64,000 nt of DNA, from positions 139,709,951 through 139,773,950 of the forward strand of contig NC_081183.1 of NCBI RefSeq assembly GCF_029867415.1, given 5' to 3'. Positions 1 through 10,812 of this stretch are shown piece by piece (the stretch's first letter is position 1; each line of letters starts with the position of its first letter). A model generated the notes under the pieces. The model had not been told where the DNA came from, made no database searches, and saw only the letters and a list, made by a program, of their open reading frames with translations. Made by a program: the position numbers and the translations under genes. Origin of the DNA: Vicia villosa. Taxonomy: Eukaryota > Streptophyta > Magnoliopsida > Fabales > Fabaceae.

Positions 1-1111
1 TTCCCATACTAGTGGTGGACGATTTGTTTGATGTTGTATTTAGGGGTGATAGTAAAATCCATTAAGAAAATATCATTCCAATCCATTCAATCTATCCAAC
101 AAACAAAAATTCAATCCAATGGATTTATTCAATCCATTCATTAAATCATACGGATGAATTTAATTCATCCATCTCATTTTATAAATTTATTGGATATTAT
201 TTTATTATTTATTAAATAAAATTTTCTTTTGTTAAAAAACAAAAAGAAAAAACATTTGATAATAAAAAAAACTCCTAGACTCCATTTTTCTTCAACTTCA
301 CGTAACACATACTAAATCACGAACAAGAACCCTAATTCTGTGTTCCCCCAATTTCTTATTCCCTCAATTTCTTTTTAACATTAAGTGCTAGCAATTCATC
401 TCAATGTTTTGGTGCTAAAATAACAAATCATGTCAACATTTCAGTGCTACAATTGCAATTCATCTCAAAATTTCGGTGCTACAACGTCATAAATTCAAAT
501 CAGCACCAACCATTTCTCATAATTGCTATCTCTTTTGTTGGAAATTCTCATTGTTCAAGATTTCTCTTCGGCGATAATTGCACCTATTTTTCTCGTTTTC
601 TACTTTAAAGGTAAACATAGTTTATTTTCCTGAAAACCCATGAATATGTGTTCAATCAACTATAAAATATTTGAGTGTTACTCCTATTTATTTGCCAGGG
701 AAAAATCCACTATCAGTAGTATCAATTCAAAGTTAAACAGTCTTTGTTTACAACTTCTCACTTAATCATCTAATTTTAGAAACTCTAATTCTGGTGAAGA
801 TTTGATTCCTTTGTTCTAGATTAAATCTTATTGACCTGCGTAAATTACTAAGATATATGCAAAGAAAATATTACATAATCAATCTAAAAAAAATCAAATC
901 TGTCAAGATTCCAAACAGTCTGTGCTCATATTCTAGTTCAGAATGTCACGACATCAACCAGGACATGTGGTTTTTAATGTAAGCTCATACTCAGTTGTAT
1001 CAAGAGATCAAGATGTTATGACATCTTGCTTAACATCTTTTAAGCACCATATTTTAGCAAAATTCTGCCAATTCCAAAATCATGGATCTAACATATATTT
1101 TCAAAGAGGTT
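1..1111. other. Gene-free AT-rich DNA
   Basis: I see no convincing gene here. Short ORFs lack recognisable domains and have the composition of random AT-rich DNA. The first 200 bases carry several ATCCATT/AATGGAT words in both orientations, which may be debris of a small inverted-repeat element, but I could not find clean termini. Confidence 0.5.
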
Positions 1112-1287
1112 CCTATAGAGTATTATAGATACATAGGGTGTTAATACCTTACCTTTGTATAACCAACCACGAACCTAAAAACTCTATTTGTTTTATTAGT
1201 TTTGTTTAAAACATTTTTTGGGTATTATTTCATTCTTTTCCAATTTCCTTTGAAAATAATAAAGCGAGGTGACGACTTTCACTAAAA
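1112..1287 (+). repeat. Decayed Ogre/Tat LTR 3' end with primer site
   Basis: The start of this stretch reads like the R/U5 part of the Ogre LTR at 54,404-54,540: both have CTATAGAGTA.TATAGATAC, then GGGTG.TAATACCTT, then TATAACCAACC. Further on comes a CCTTTG.AAA.AATAAA block, and at 1270-1287 TGACGACTTTCACTAAAA, which resembles the Ogre B primer site TGGCGACTTCACTGGGGA with several transitions. The inference is an ancient Tat-lineage insertion in sense orientation, of which only the LTR-end/primer-site junction is still readable. Confidence 0.55.
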
Positions 1288-2387
1288 TATGAGTTGAGTT
1301 AAATCAATGGCTTAGTCTCAATTTTCACAGTTACACGCTGCATGTTTTAGATTGTCTAGCTTGGTGAACATGTTTTAATCTAATGCAAACTAATATGGTC
1401 TTTATCATTCAAGTTCAATGATGTTATGGTTAAATGAGGCATTTTGGAAACTTTGACATTACTTGGACATGAAGTAACTTGGAAAAGTGATGAAGTGAAG
1501 AAGAACTGACTTGAAGATGCTGAAGAGATATAAGTCTTAGGAAGTCAAATTGGGTTGGTCAAAGTCAATGGTCAACATTCGACCAAAAGTCAATTGTTGC
1601 CCAAAAGTCAATTGTTGTAAATTTCGACTTTTCCTTGTAGTTTTCCCTTTTTCTTTCTTGTAATATCTTGAAATTGAACCTTGCAATCTAATTGAATATC
1701 TAAGTATCTTGTTTGTACCATGTAGCTTACATTCCAAGTAATTTGTAATGACCTTAAATTTGGTTCCTCTTTTGAATTTTAATGAAAGTTTCTTCTTTAT
1801 GCTTCAATATTCTTCATATCCCAAATAAACATTAAGTACATATTCTTTAAGGAACCACTTTTGAATGCTGAAATAGTCATAAGAATTGGTCTACAACAAT
1901 CAAACTTTCATGGTTGACTTGTTGAAAAAAAGTCAACTCACATTCAAGTGTAAGCTTTTTGCAATCCTTTTATTCCAAGTAAATCATTAGATTCCACATA
2001 CGAAAGGTTAGCTTGTTCCCTAAGGAACCCTTGATTCAAATTAATAACATTGATCATAACAAGGCTTCACCCTAAACGCATCTGATCACCAAACTTGAGG
2101 GAAAAACCAACACCACACATAATAAGAGCTTTGATCCAACAAGATCATCTGATCACCAAGCTTGGCATATACTAAGAAATCAACTGGTTAAATCCAACCA
2201 TTAAGTAACCTTTGACCTAAAATGTTACATGTAATGCAGAAGAAATGTATGTGAATAATCCCTTAATGAATGATTATGAGAGCTATACACGAGAATGAAC
2301 AAAACTATAAGTCAGATGAAAATGAGAGAGGTAGGGAAAAATTTGGGGGTATGAAATGATTACATTGAAGTTCCTGAACCTCTTGAT
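1288..2387. other. Gene-free DNA, probably old retrotransposon debris
   Basis: No coding region is supported. Around 1545-1615 there are repeated AAAGTCAATGGTCAAC and AAAAGTCAATTGTTG words; similar GTCAA-rich words occur in the Ogre B LTRs (near 24,640-24,700). This fits decayed Ogre-type LTR or leader sequence continuing from the remnant at 1112-1287, but the match is only at word level. Confidence 0.3.
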
Positions 2388-3440
2388 ATGGATAGAGTAG
2401 CTTGGGAGTGTTGTAACTACCTAGTTCATTCATGGCTTCTCAATTTACTTTCTGAAGCGATTGCTCAAATCATAGTTCGCCTTGAAAATGCTTTAGATGT
2501 ATGGTTCAACCTCAAAGAATGATTTGCTAAAGCTTATAGAATTTGAGTTTCCAACCTACGAGCTGAAATCAATTATCTCATATAAGGTACAAAATCAGTT
2601 CTTGATTATTTTACTAAAATGCATGGCTTATCTGAAGAGCTAAATTCACACAGACCAATGTTGACTTGTACATGGATTCACCAATTTAGATGTAAAGTTA
2701 TACGTTGTGCAATAATTTTTTGCCTAGAAGACTAAATTATCCAATTTTTAACTGGTCTGAATGATAACTTTTCTCTTATAAAGACTCAAGTTCTTCTTAT
2801 GGAACCATTACCATCCATTAATAAGATCTAGTCAATGGTTGTTCAAGAAGAAAGTAACAACGTTGCACTATTACCTAAACCTGAAAAATAGCTCTCATTA
2901 ATAAGATCTAGTCAATGGTTGTTCAAGAAGAAAGTAACAACGTTGCACTATTACCTAAACCTGAAAAATAGCTCTCATTAATAAGATCTAGTCAATGGTT
3001 GTTCAAGAAGAAAGTAACTACATTGCACTATTACCTAAAGCTGAAAATAGCTCTCAAATTGAAGAATCCAATAATTTGATCAATGCTTATGATGCAAGAA
3101 TGTTTCAAGATTGTGGAAAGAATAACATGAATTCTAGCTACGAAGGATCTTAGAGTTTGTACTCATTGCAATAAATCTGGTCACATTAAAGATGGTTGTT
3201 TCATAAAAACATGTATTCCATCCATATTTTAGCTAGAAACAAGTTTAGCCAATTCCTACAACTCTAATGGCGGTGATGAGAGAAACTAATTCAATGTTGG
3301 AGATGAAGGCTCAACAAATGCCCAAGTCAGTATTACTCAAGAGCAATACTCTAAATGAATTAACATGTTTCAACATTCAAATTTAATGCCTTGAACCCAT
3401 CCTCAAAATGTCATGCCTAGTTCAAACCAAATCTCCACTC
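2388..3440 (+). pseudogene. Dead Copia-type retrotransposon gag fragment
   Basis: Conceptual translation with many stops gives a gag of the UBN2/Retrotran_gag_2 type common to plant Ty1/copia elements: a start near 2388 with WECCNYLVHSWLLNLLSEAI, then a VWFNLKE block, a DYFTKMHGLSEEL block and an FLTGLNDNFSLIKTQVL block. A CCHC zinc knuckle (C-x2-C-x4-H-x4-C) lies at 3158-3199 and would bind packaged RNA. Stops, frame changes and an internal 80-bp triplication show that it is nonfunctional. No protease, integrase, RT or LTRs could be recognised around it, so it is an isolated fragment. The family call rests on the WxCxxxVxSWLL pattern and the knuckle. Confidence 0.65.
2816..3055 (+). repeat. 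80-bp tandem triplication
   Basis: Three head-to-tail copies with an 80-bp period start at 2816, 2896 and 2976, each beginning CATTAATAAGATCTAGTCAA. Copies 1 and 2 look identical. Copy 3 has a few substitutions and a 1-bp deletion. The array sits inside the dead Copia gag; 80 is not a multiple of three, so each copy shifts the frame. Confidence 0.95.
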
Positions 3441-3876
3441 ATTTTGATCATAAATCAGTTTTCTCTCCTTTATCTCTTCTTTGTCTTCTTCTTTTCTCAT
3501 CTTTCTTGAAAACCCTTTTGGCCCAATAAAAACATAATAACATCTAAACATGATATCCATACATTTCATTTTTAAACAAAAAACAAATGAAAAATATTAT
3601 GATTATGAGTTATGGCAGGAGAGTGGATGACATAGGAATAGGAAGGAAAACACTAGTTGGACGGAAAAAAAAGAGGTATCAGTTGGTTAGACGGTGGAAT
3701 TGTTGAAGTGAGGTCTAGAGTGTAGAAATAACTTAGATATAAAATGACCAAATAAGATTTGTATGGAATGTGAAAGGTTTTCTTCAAAGAAAACTTAAAA
3801 AAAAATATTGTTTTTTTAGAGGATGAAAAGACGAAGTATTATAGATGAATGGTATTTAAATAATTTTATAATTTAC
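3441..3876. other. No gene seen
   Basis: AT-rich sequence with purine-rich runs. I see no domain-bearing ORF, RNA gene or element terminus. Confidence 0.5.
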
Positions 3877-4055
3877 TAGGGATACAGATATACACAAGCA
3901 CGAGTATCATTAAACCTGCACCTGTATTTATTAAAATCCGGTATTTAAAATATTCATTTATATCATTCAGAAATATCCATTAAACTATCCGCCTCGTACT
4001 CGTGATAGATTTCATCCGCGGATAGCAGTAAATACGTATATATTTGTAATCCCTA
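3877..4055. mobile_element. Possible small inverted-repeat element (MITE)
   Basis: The stretch starts TAGGGATACAGATATAC and ends with the imperfect inverse of that (its complement reads TAGGGATTACAAATATATAC), giving about 17-20-bp terminal inverted repeats around roughly 180 bp of noncoding DNA. I could not find a convincing target-site duplication, so the superfamily is open. Confidence 0.4.
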
Positions 4056-5695
4056 ATATCAGCAACATCTTTGGGAATGAATCGTCTCACTTTGACGCGA
4101 GAACTACAACCTGACTTTGGCTTAATGTAAACCGTCTAATATATCCGTCATTTGACAAAGTGACATGTGGCTACTTCTTTCTTATTCAAAGAAAAAAATT
4201 GAAAACTTAAAATAACAGTCTGAGCACAGTGCCATCATTTGGGACTGCGATGCTCCGTAAAGCTTGGCAGAAGTAAACTTCTCCGTCAAAGGCAAAAGTA
4301 TATATCCATTAATTTCATATCTCTGTTGCGCTGAAACTATATAACTAATTGTTCTTAGAAAATTACAACCTGGAAACAAAGATAATTTTAAAATTCCTAC
4401 TTTTATAAGAGAGTATGATTTGGATTGAGTACACATGGAAATGAAATTTAGCAATTGTTTTAAAGTAGTCACCGATTCTGAAGATTGAAGAAGTGGTTGG
4501 AGCAGTGGAGAAATGGCGGCGAAGAGAGGCACGTAGGCGGTTGCAATATCAGATCATAAGGTGAGAGGTGACCCATGCTTATCATAAAATAGAAAAAAAG
4601 TAAGATGAGTAAATGGGCAAGTCTGACACATGGCAAGTTCACATCAATTCTCATCAAATTACAATTTTTTAAAATGGAAATATTTCATTTAAATAATTAT
4701 TAGATTTAATTATTTTATTATTATTTAATTAATTATTTCACTAATTTCTAACCAATGCTATGTTGGTTCATATTCTCTCGAAAGATGCATAGTTGCTCCG
4801 AAAAAAACAAACACAACAAATTCATTCTGTTTCTTAATACAAACCCTTCAATTCTAATTTCTCTCCTCGCAATCTAATTTTTCTTTTCCCAATCTCTTCT
4901 TATTAATGTTACTTCTTCTCTCAATTTAAATTAAAACAAAACAAAAATAAATAGCAAGGATACGAAATCAGAGAATTGGAAAAAATCTACCCCCTCTTCA
5001 CTCATCTCACATTCATCTTCTCAAAATTTCTTCTTCGTCGTTTTTTTCCTTCAAACTTCCAGAAATAAGAAAACTTAAAGGATTCAAGAACCACAACAAT
5101 ATTATAAACATTTCAAACTCATCACAGTATTTTGCAGCAACAAACACAGAGGAAAGAGATTTAAACCGTGCAATACATGGGGGAAAGTGTGGCGTTAGTG
5201 GAGGAACGACGAAAGGAACGGCTAAAGCTTGAGTTGCCGATCAGAGGAAGTGTGAACAAAATGAAGTTACACGATGGAGGTCAATCAGGTCATGATGGTC
5301 AGATCTTGGTGCGGTGGACGAAGTCTCCGCGTTCTCGAAGGTGGTGGTCGCACGAATGACATCCGTTGCTTGTTAAAAGTGTTGGTGATTTTTAGTGTGG
5401 TCTGATTCGTTTTTTGTTCACTTTGATTCCTCTTCTTCTGTGATATTTCAATTTTTATGTTTCTTTGGACTTTGTTGTGTTGTCACCAGAATTGTGTTGT
5501 TATATTTTTTGTTATTGTGTTCTTTTTTAAGTTGTTATTATGTAGTGATGAAAGTGGCGATGACAGAAGTTAGGATGTGGATGTGGTGGTAATGGTGTTG
5601 ATGTTAGAAATGTGATGAAGATTGATATTCACGGTGATGTAGGGTGGTTGATGTTGAATTTGTTGGTTCTGTTTCTTTAAGTTTGTTGTTTTGAT
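4056..5695. other. No supported gene; CT-rich stretch
   Basis: Short ORFs on both strands (for example 4182-4532 minus and 5168-5359 plus) have no recognisable motif and lack a consistent exon structure. Around 4850-5060 the sequence is rich in CTTCTTCT/TTCTC, as plant 5' leaders can be, but no coding region follows. A decayed gene fragment cannot be excluded. Confidence 0.4.
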
Positions 5696-5913
5696 CAGGG
5701 GCGGAGCCAAGGCCCAGCTAGCCTGGGCAAGCGCCCGGGCTCAACCCCTATTTTCTATGTACTCCCTCCAATTTAATAGTCAATTTTTAAACAAAATCAT
5801 GGGCAAAATAGGGGCAAAATTAATAAAAATAGGGTGTAAAAATTAAAACAGATAAATAATTAATGGTATAAAATTTTTGCCCAGGCTGTATAAAAATCCT
5901 GGCTCCGCCACTG
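5696..5913. mobile_element. Non-autonomous hAT-type MITE, 218 bp
   Basis: The left end reads CAGGGGCGGAGCCAAGG; the right end, complemented, reads CAGTGGCGGAGCCAGGA. Together they form terminal inverted repeats of about 16 bp. The element is flanked on both sides by the same 8 bp, GTTTTGAT (5688-5695 and 5914-5921). An 8-bp duplication and CAG...CTG ends are typical of the hAT superfamily. It holds no coding capacity and would need a transposase from elsewhere. Confidence 0.85.
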
Positions 5914-5921
5914 GTTTTGAT

Positions 5922-7519
5922 GATGCGTGAAGGGATTGTTAATGATAATGATGGGAATGTGAAAAAGGCTGTTATGAAGATGGATGAAGTTGGGTGGTGA
6001 TTGAATGATATTAAGGTGGTTGATCATAAAAAAATGAAAGGATGAAGGATATTTTGATTATTAATTTTGTTATAATAGAATTTCAAAAATTATTAATGTT
6101 ATTCAAATTGGTATGATTTTTTTAACAAAAATGTTTATCTTCTTTATGTTGTAGGTAATTAGCTTGCGAGAGAATTTGACATATGGTATAGAGAATTCAA
6201 TATTTAGGATTTGAGACCGATATATTTGTCAATTGTATAATAGTTGAAAATTGTAAAATAGATATATAATATATTGTATGAGTTGAGTTGTTTTATTAAT
6301 TACAAGTTTGTTAGTAAAGTTTGTAAGTATTCTTTTGAATATAATGAATTGAAATGCACTACAATCATTTTATTAGTGGAAATATATTCAATGTGTTTGT
6401 TATATTGCATATTTTTCATGATTCTTATTTTATCTTTTAGAATATTTCATTTAAGTAAATGGTTCTAAAAATTATTAATGAAAAGAAAATATTCTTTTCA
6501 TTATATTTGAAAAAGATTTACAAACATATAACAAAATAACAAGTTATTCATTATATACATTATATCCTAGTAAAAAAAATTTAAAACGAGAATTAATTTA
6601 TAATTTATTTAATATTTTATAAATAGTACAAAAATTTTTATAAAATATTTTTTTACTTAAATTTTTTTTAATATTTTATAATTAGTTCTAAAATATTTTT
6701 TACTTAAATAAATTTTAACTCGTGCCTCGCACGGATATAAAAATTGCAATATTTTAAAATAAGCTTTTTAACAATATTTGCGAGAAGATATAACGCAATT
6801 GCAGTATGTAAGTTTCATCTTAATTTCTTAGGATTTATTTGCTATCTAAATGTATTTTGTTTTTAATTTTCTATTTTTACTTTTGGTTACAAAATATTCA
6901 CTTTACTGTAAATTTATTTTCTCAAGCCAAACTAACCTTTAGTATTTATAATGTCTTTATTTTCAGCACTTCTTCCCAATATTGCCACTCTGAGATCATT
7001 TTCATTGGACATATAAATAATCACCTCAAGTCTTATTAAAACTTAACACATCACCTCATCTCACATCATATATACTATAAATATATATTTTTACTATAAT
7101 TTATATAAGGTTATAATGTAGCAATCAATTAATAAACTTTAAAAAGAAATCAGAAAAATCAATTTTAAAATAATTGAACATTGAATGAAAATATAAAATA
7201 AGTAAAAAAACTTTATAAGAAACAGAATTATTTAGTGTCATTTAAACCATAGAATCATTATTATAATTATCATAAAATATATTATTCTTTATGACATTAT
7301 TTTTTTAATACCATTCATTATTTATTATTTAATTACATTCATTTCATTCTCTCCAATAAATAATTAATAGTGATATTTATAAAATAATTATTGTTGTATT
7401 AAAATCTAAGATTGATAATTATAAAAAAAAAAAATTATTTGTCAGAAAAAATAAATGGAAAAATATATATATTTCAATAAATTACAAATTTTATATAAAA
7501 TATATTGACTTTTATATAA
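5922..7519. other. AT-rich noncoding DNA with one small hairpin
   Basis: No gene is supported. At 6721-6733 CGTGC-CTC-GCACG forms a short hairpin preceded by A/T-rich sequence. Hairpins of this kind occur near Helitron 3' ends in plants, but no clear CTRR end or 5' TC terminus was found, so this is only a hint. Confidence 0.35.
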
Positions 7520-7793
7520 AATATATAGGATATATTTCATTTTTTTAGTTTAAAAATTATGACATATACTACTTATATTGATATTAAAACATAATTAATG
7601 AAATTTGAATTTGAATTTATAATAATTTTAAGAATTTAACACTTTTTATTTTTTTATAGTAGTTTTAATTAATTTATCATCTCATTGATAGCTTTTAAAA
7701 ATTTTAATTTGTTTACTTATGACCACTATTACAATTTATTTTTAATAAAAACGGAAATTTTATTATAATAATTGAAAATAAATGTTCAAATAT

Positions 7794-7800
<7 letters not shown>
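7520..7800 (+). repeat. Diverged direct repeat, copy 1
   Basis: This segment aligns by eye with 8560-8816. Both contain, in order, AAAATTATGACATATA.TACT, TATTGATATTAAAACATAAT, TTTACTTATGACCA.TATTAC and a TTATAATAATTG block. Copy 1 runs straight into a long TA tract. The pair may be two members of one repeat family or an old local duplication. Confidence 0.6.

Positions 7801-7878
<78 letters not shown>
7801..7878. repeat. TA dinucleotide microsatellite
   Basis: An uninterrupted (AT)n tract of 78 bases. This is the first of three long TA tracts within 540 bp. Apparent ORFs across it (repeated Ile-Tyr) are artefacts. Confidence 0.97.
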
Positions 7879-7883
<5 letters not shown>

Positions 7884-8008
7884 TATATAGGGGACGACTC
7901 AGGTGAGAACACTCGGTTATTATGAGAAATGAGAACAATGAATCACGACCATTAAATTTTGATTTTGTTGATTTTAATGAACTGGATTGGTTTCTCTTTT
8001 TAGAATCC

Positions 8009-8011
<3 letters not shown>
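7879..8011. other. Repeat-like segment between TA tracts
   Basis: The stretch beginning GGGGACGACTCAGGTGAGAA, followed by GAGAAATGAGAACAATGAAT, has the look of a terminal segment of a dispersed plant repeat. It is framed by TA tracts, which suggests that the repeat inserted into, or expanded next to, TA-rich DNA. The class could not be decided. Confidence 0.3.

Positions 8012-8085
<74 letters not shown>
8012..8085. repeat. TA dinucleotide microsatellite
   Basis: Uninterrupted (AT)n/(TA)n tract of 74 bases, second of three. Confidence 0.97.
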
Positions 8086-8087
<2 letters not shown>

Positions 8088-8259
8088 CTAACCTATGCAA
8101 CATTGTATAGGATAAGGAACAATTAATACACCACTTTTTAAATATAAATTACCATATTAGTTATTATTTATGTTGATCTATTAATTAGATGAGAAAGAGA
8201 AAATATAAAAGATTACTTTTTAAAAGAAAAATAATTATATGATAATTTATATGGAAGGA

Positions 8260-8263
<4 letters not shown>

Positions 8264-8334
<71 letters not shown>
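8264..8334. repeat. TA dinucleotide microsatellite
   Basis: Uninterrupted (AT)n/(TA)n tract of 71 bases, third of three. Confidence 0.97.
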
Positions 8335-8338
<4 letters not shown>

Positions 8339-8559
8339 CATTACACACACTTAAAACAATATATAAATTCAAACACGGAAAATAAAGTACTTTGTTTTTT
8401 TAATTATGTATGTTACAAATAATTAGTTTTAAAATTACTACTAAATTAATAATAAATAATTACTAAATGATTTTTTATTTAAAAACTATTAAATTAGTAA
8501 ATTATTTTTTATTAAAAAAATTATTTTCAACAATTAACAACAGAATAAAACATAACTTT

Positions 8560-8816
8560 ATAATATATAGAATATATTTCGTTTTTTTATTTTTAAAATT
8601 ATGACATATATTACTTATATTGATATTAAAACATAATTAACCAAATTTTAATTTATAATAAATGTAAGAGTTTATTTTGTATTTTTTCATTTATTGCTTT
8701 TGAAAATTTTAATTGGTTTACTTATGACCATTATTACAATTAATTTTTAATTACAATTTTATTTTTAATATAAAGAGAGACTTTGTTATAATAATTGTTA
8801 TAAATATATGTTTTTA
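8560..8816 (+). repeat. Diverged direct repeat, copy 2
   Basis: Second copy of the segment at 7520-7800, sharing the same ordered blocks with scattered substitutions and small indels. The two copies enclose all three TA tracts. Confidence 0.6.
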
Positions 8817-9335
8817 ATTTGAATGTCATCTTGATTGATTCTCTTTTTCTTTAACGAGTTAATTTTTTTTTTAAACTTACATAAATTATTAATAAATTAG
8901 AAATGTCCAAATTATTTTTTAATTTATAAAAAAAATTAGTTAAATTAATTTTTTTAATATATATTATTAATAACAATGATATTTTATCTATATAATAACA
9001 GTCTTACTGTAAGTAAAATTTCTAAATTATATATATTTTTAAAATATTTTTTTTATTTAAAAAATATTTAACCTGTGCGAAGCATGGGTCTAATTACTAT
9101 TGTTTATTACTTTTTTTTCTAAAAAGAAAGGAAAAAAAAAGGAAAGAGAAGGGAACGTGGCAAATTAAGCACATTTGGATTGATCTAATGGATCAAAACA
9201 TTGAAAGTCAGCCTAACTTTCCCACGTGAAAGTTAGACAATCCGTTTCCAACATCTTTCCAATGTATAAAAACAAGAGTCTTCCTGCAAAACAGAAAATA
9301 TAATACAACTTATTTAAAAATATAATATCCATTTA
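8817..9335. other. AT-rich noncoding DNA with a small hairpin
   Basis: No gene seen. At 9072-9088 CCTGTGC-GAA-GCATGGG can fold with two G-T pairs. It resembles the GC hairpin at 6721-6733 and also follows a run of A/T. Both could be decayed 3' ends of the same dispersed element family. No terminus was confirmed. Confidence 0.3.
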
Positions 9336-10290
9336 GGGTGTGTTTAGTTCGGGGTAGATGGAGGGGAGCGGAGGGAATATTTCTAATTAAATATGTTTGA
9401 TTCAAATCTTATGAGGGAAGGGGAGGGGAGCAAAACCCCTCCAAAACACACTTTTTGCGTCCCCAAATCGGAGGATTTGGAGGGGAAGGGAGATAATCTA
9501 AACATTGATATTTTAAAACTTTTTATAATTACTATAATATCCTCATTTTTATTTTAATATTTCAAAATTATTCATTTTCTTTTGTATTACTGCTCTCTTC
9601 TGTGTGAGTTTTCTCGATTGTTTCTATCAACTTATTATAATTATTCTCCACCTTCAAATTATTTTAAATTTTTTGTCTTTAATATAAATAATAATCATTA
9701 TATTTTTTTTATTTTTTTATAACTCTTTTATGTTTATTTATATTTTTTTTCTAATTTTGTTATGTATCCTATCATATTTTCTTTTATATCAAACTTTAAA
9801 TCTTTTATTTTAATTTATTTATTTATTTTATTAAAAGACTTAAACTATTTATATTTAATAATAAATTATTTTATGTATTTGATGTGTTAAATAATTCATT
9901 ATGATTTAAAAGTTATTATCAACATATAATTTAATATGTTTTTGAATATTTTATTCGAATTAAGTGAACTCAATTTTTTAACATTATGTAATAAATTATA
10001 ACTTTTTAGTTATTTAATATTAGAAATTTTTCTAACAAAAAAATATCTATAAATTTTTCACATTGAATATCATATTGTATCACTTATATAAGATAATAAG
10101 GATAAAAATGTAAATTATTAATAAAATTCCTCTCCTCCCCTGTTGAACCAAACATATTTTTAATTAAAATTTCTCCCCTCCCCTCCCCTCGTTTGAACCA
10201 AACACATATCTGATTAAAAAAATCCTCTCACATCCCCTCCTCTCCATTAAAATTCCTCCCCTCCCTATCATTTGGATCCAAACAGAACCC
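9336..10290. mobile_element. Non-autonomous PIF/Harbinger-like element, 955 bp
   Basis: The ends are imperfect inverted repeats: GGGTGTGTTTAGTTCGGGG on the left, and the complement of the right end, GGGTTCTGTTTGGATCC. Both continue into GGAGGGGAGG-type subterminal motifs that recur several times (for example 9420-9490 and 10,130-10,260). TTA flanks it on both sides (9333-9335 and 10,291-10,293), the 3-bp duplication expected for PIF/Harbinger or Tourist-like elements. There is no transposase ORF; the interior is AT-rich. A 3-bp duplication is weak alone, but the combination with inverted ends supports the call. Confidence 0.65.
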
Positions 10291-10812
10291 TTATGCAATT
10301 AGTTACTGTACCAATGTGTCTTCAAAGGAAGTAAAATGTCTTCAAACTTCAATTAAAGTGTTAATAAGATAGTACCATTTGAATTGCAATTCTGCATTTT
10401 TTTTCGAGCTGAATGAAAATACATGAGTAGTTGATGATTCTAATCGAGCACCGTCTAAATTGTCACTCACTTTTGATGTATGTAAAACGCATGCTTGTTG
10501 TTGCCGTTGTGTATATGGTGATGTTCAAGATGCATTAATTATGGTGAGAGTGCTAGAAGAAGGAAATGTTGTATGTAATATGGATGGCATTGCGCACGTG
10601 TCTTGAGAACTTATGTTGTGATTGAAGTTTCACGTTGTTTTTATTACAAAAATATTTATTGTTTATATATATTTTTAAAAAATGTTTTTCATACACTAAA
10701 TCCATACACTAGATACATTGGTCTTAAGCCAAAAAAAAAATCTTTAATAATTTTCATATATTGTCATTACCGTCACGTTTTCAAAACTGAGGATTAACAA
10801 AAGAATCAATGA
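10291..10812. other. No gene seen
   Basis: Unremarkable noncoding sequence between the Harbinger-like element and the LINE 3' end. A 64-codon ORF at 10,603 has no recognisable domain. Confidence 0.45.

Noticed and set aside
4182..4657. Minus-strand ORFs of 116 and 62 codons
   Set aside because: No motif, atypical composition and overlapping in different frames; nothing suggests a gene.
5168..5592. Possible small host gene (63- and 65-codon ORFs after a CT-rich leader)
   Set aside because: ORFs are short, not joined by clear splice sites, and I recognise no domain.
7786..8110. Ile-Tyr repeat ORFs on both strands
   Set aside because: They are translations of TA microsatellites and have no other sequence support.
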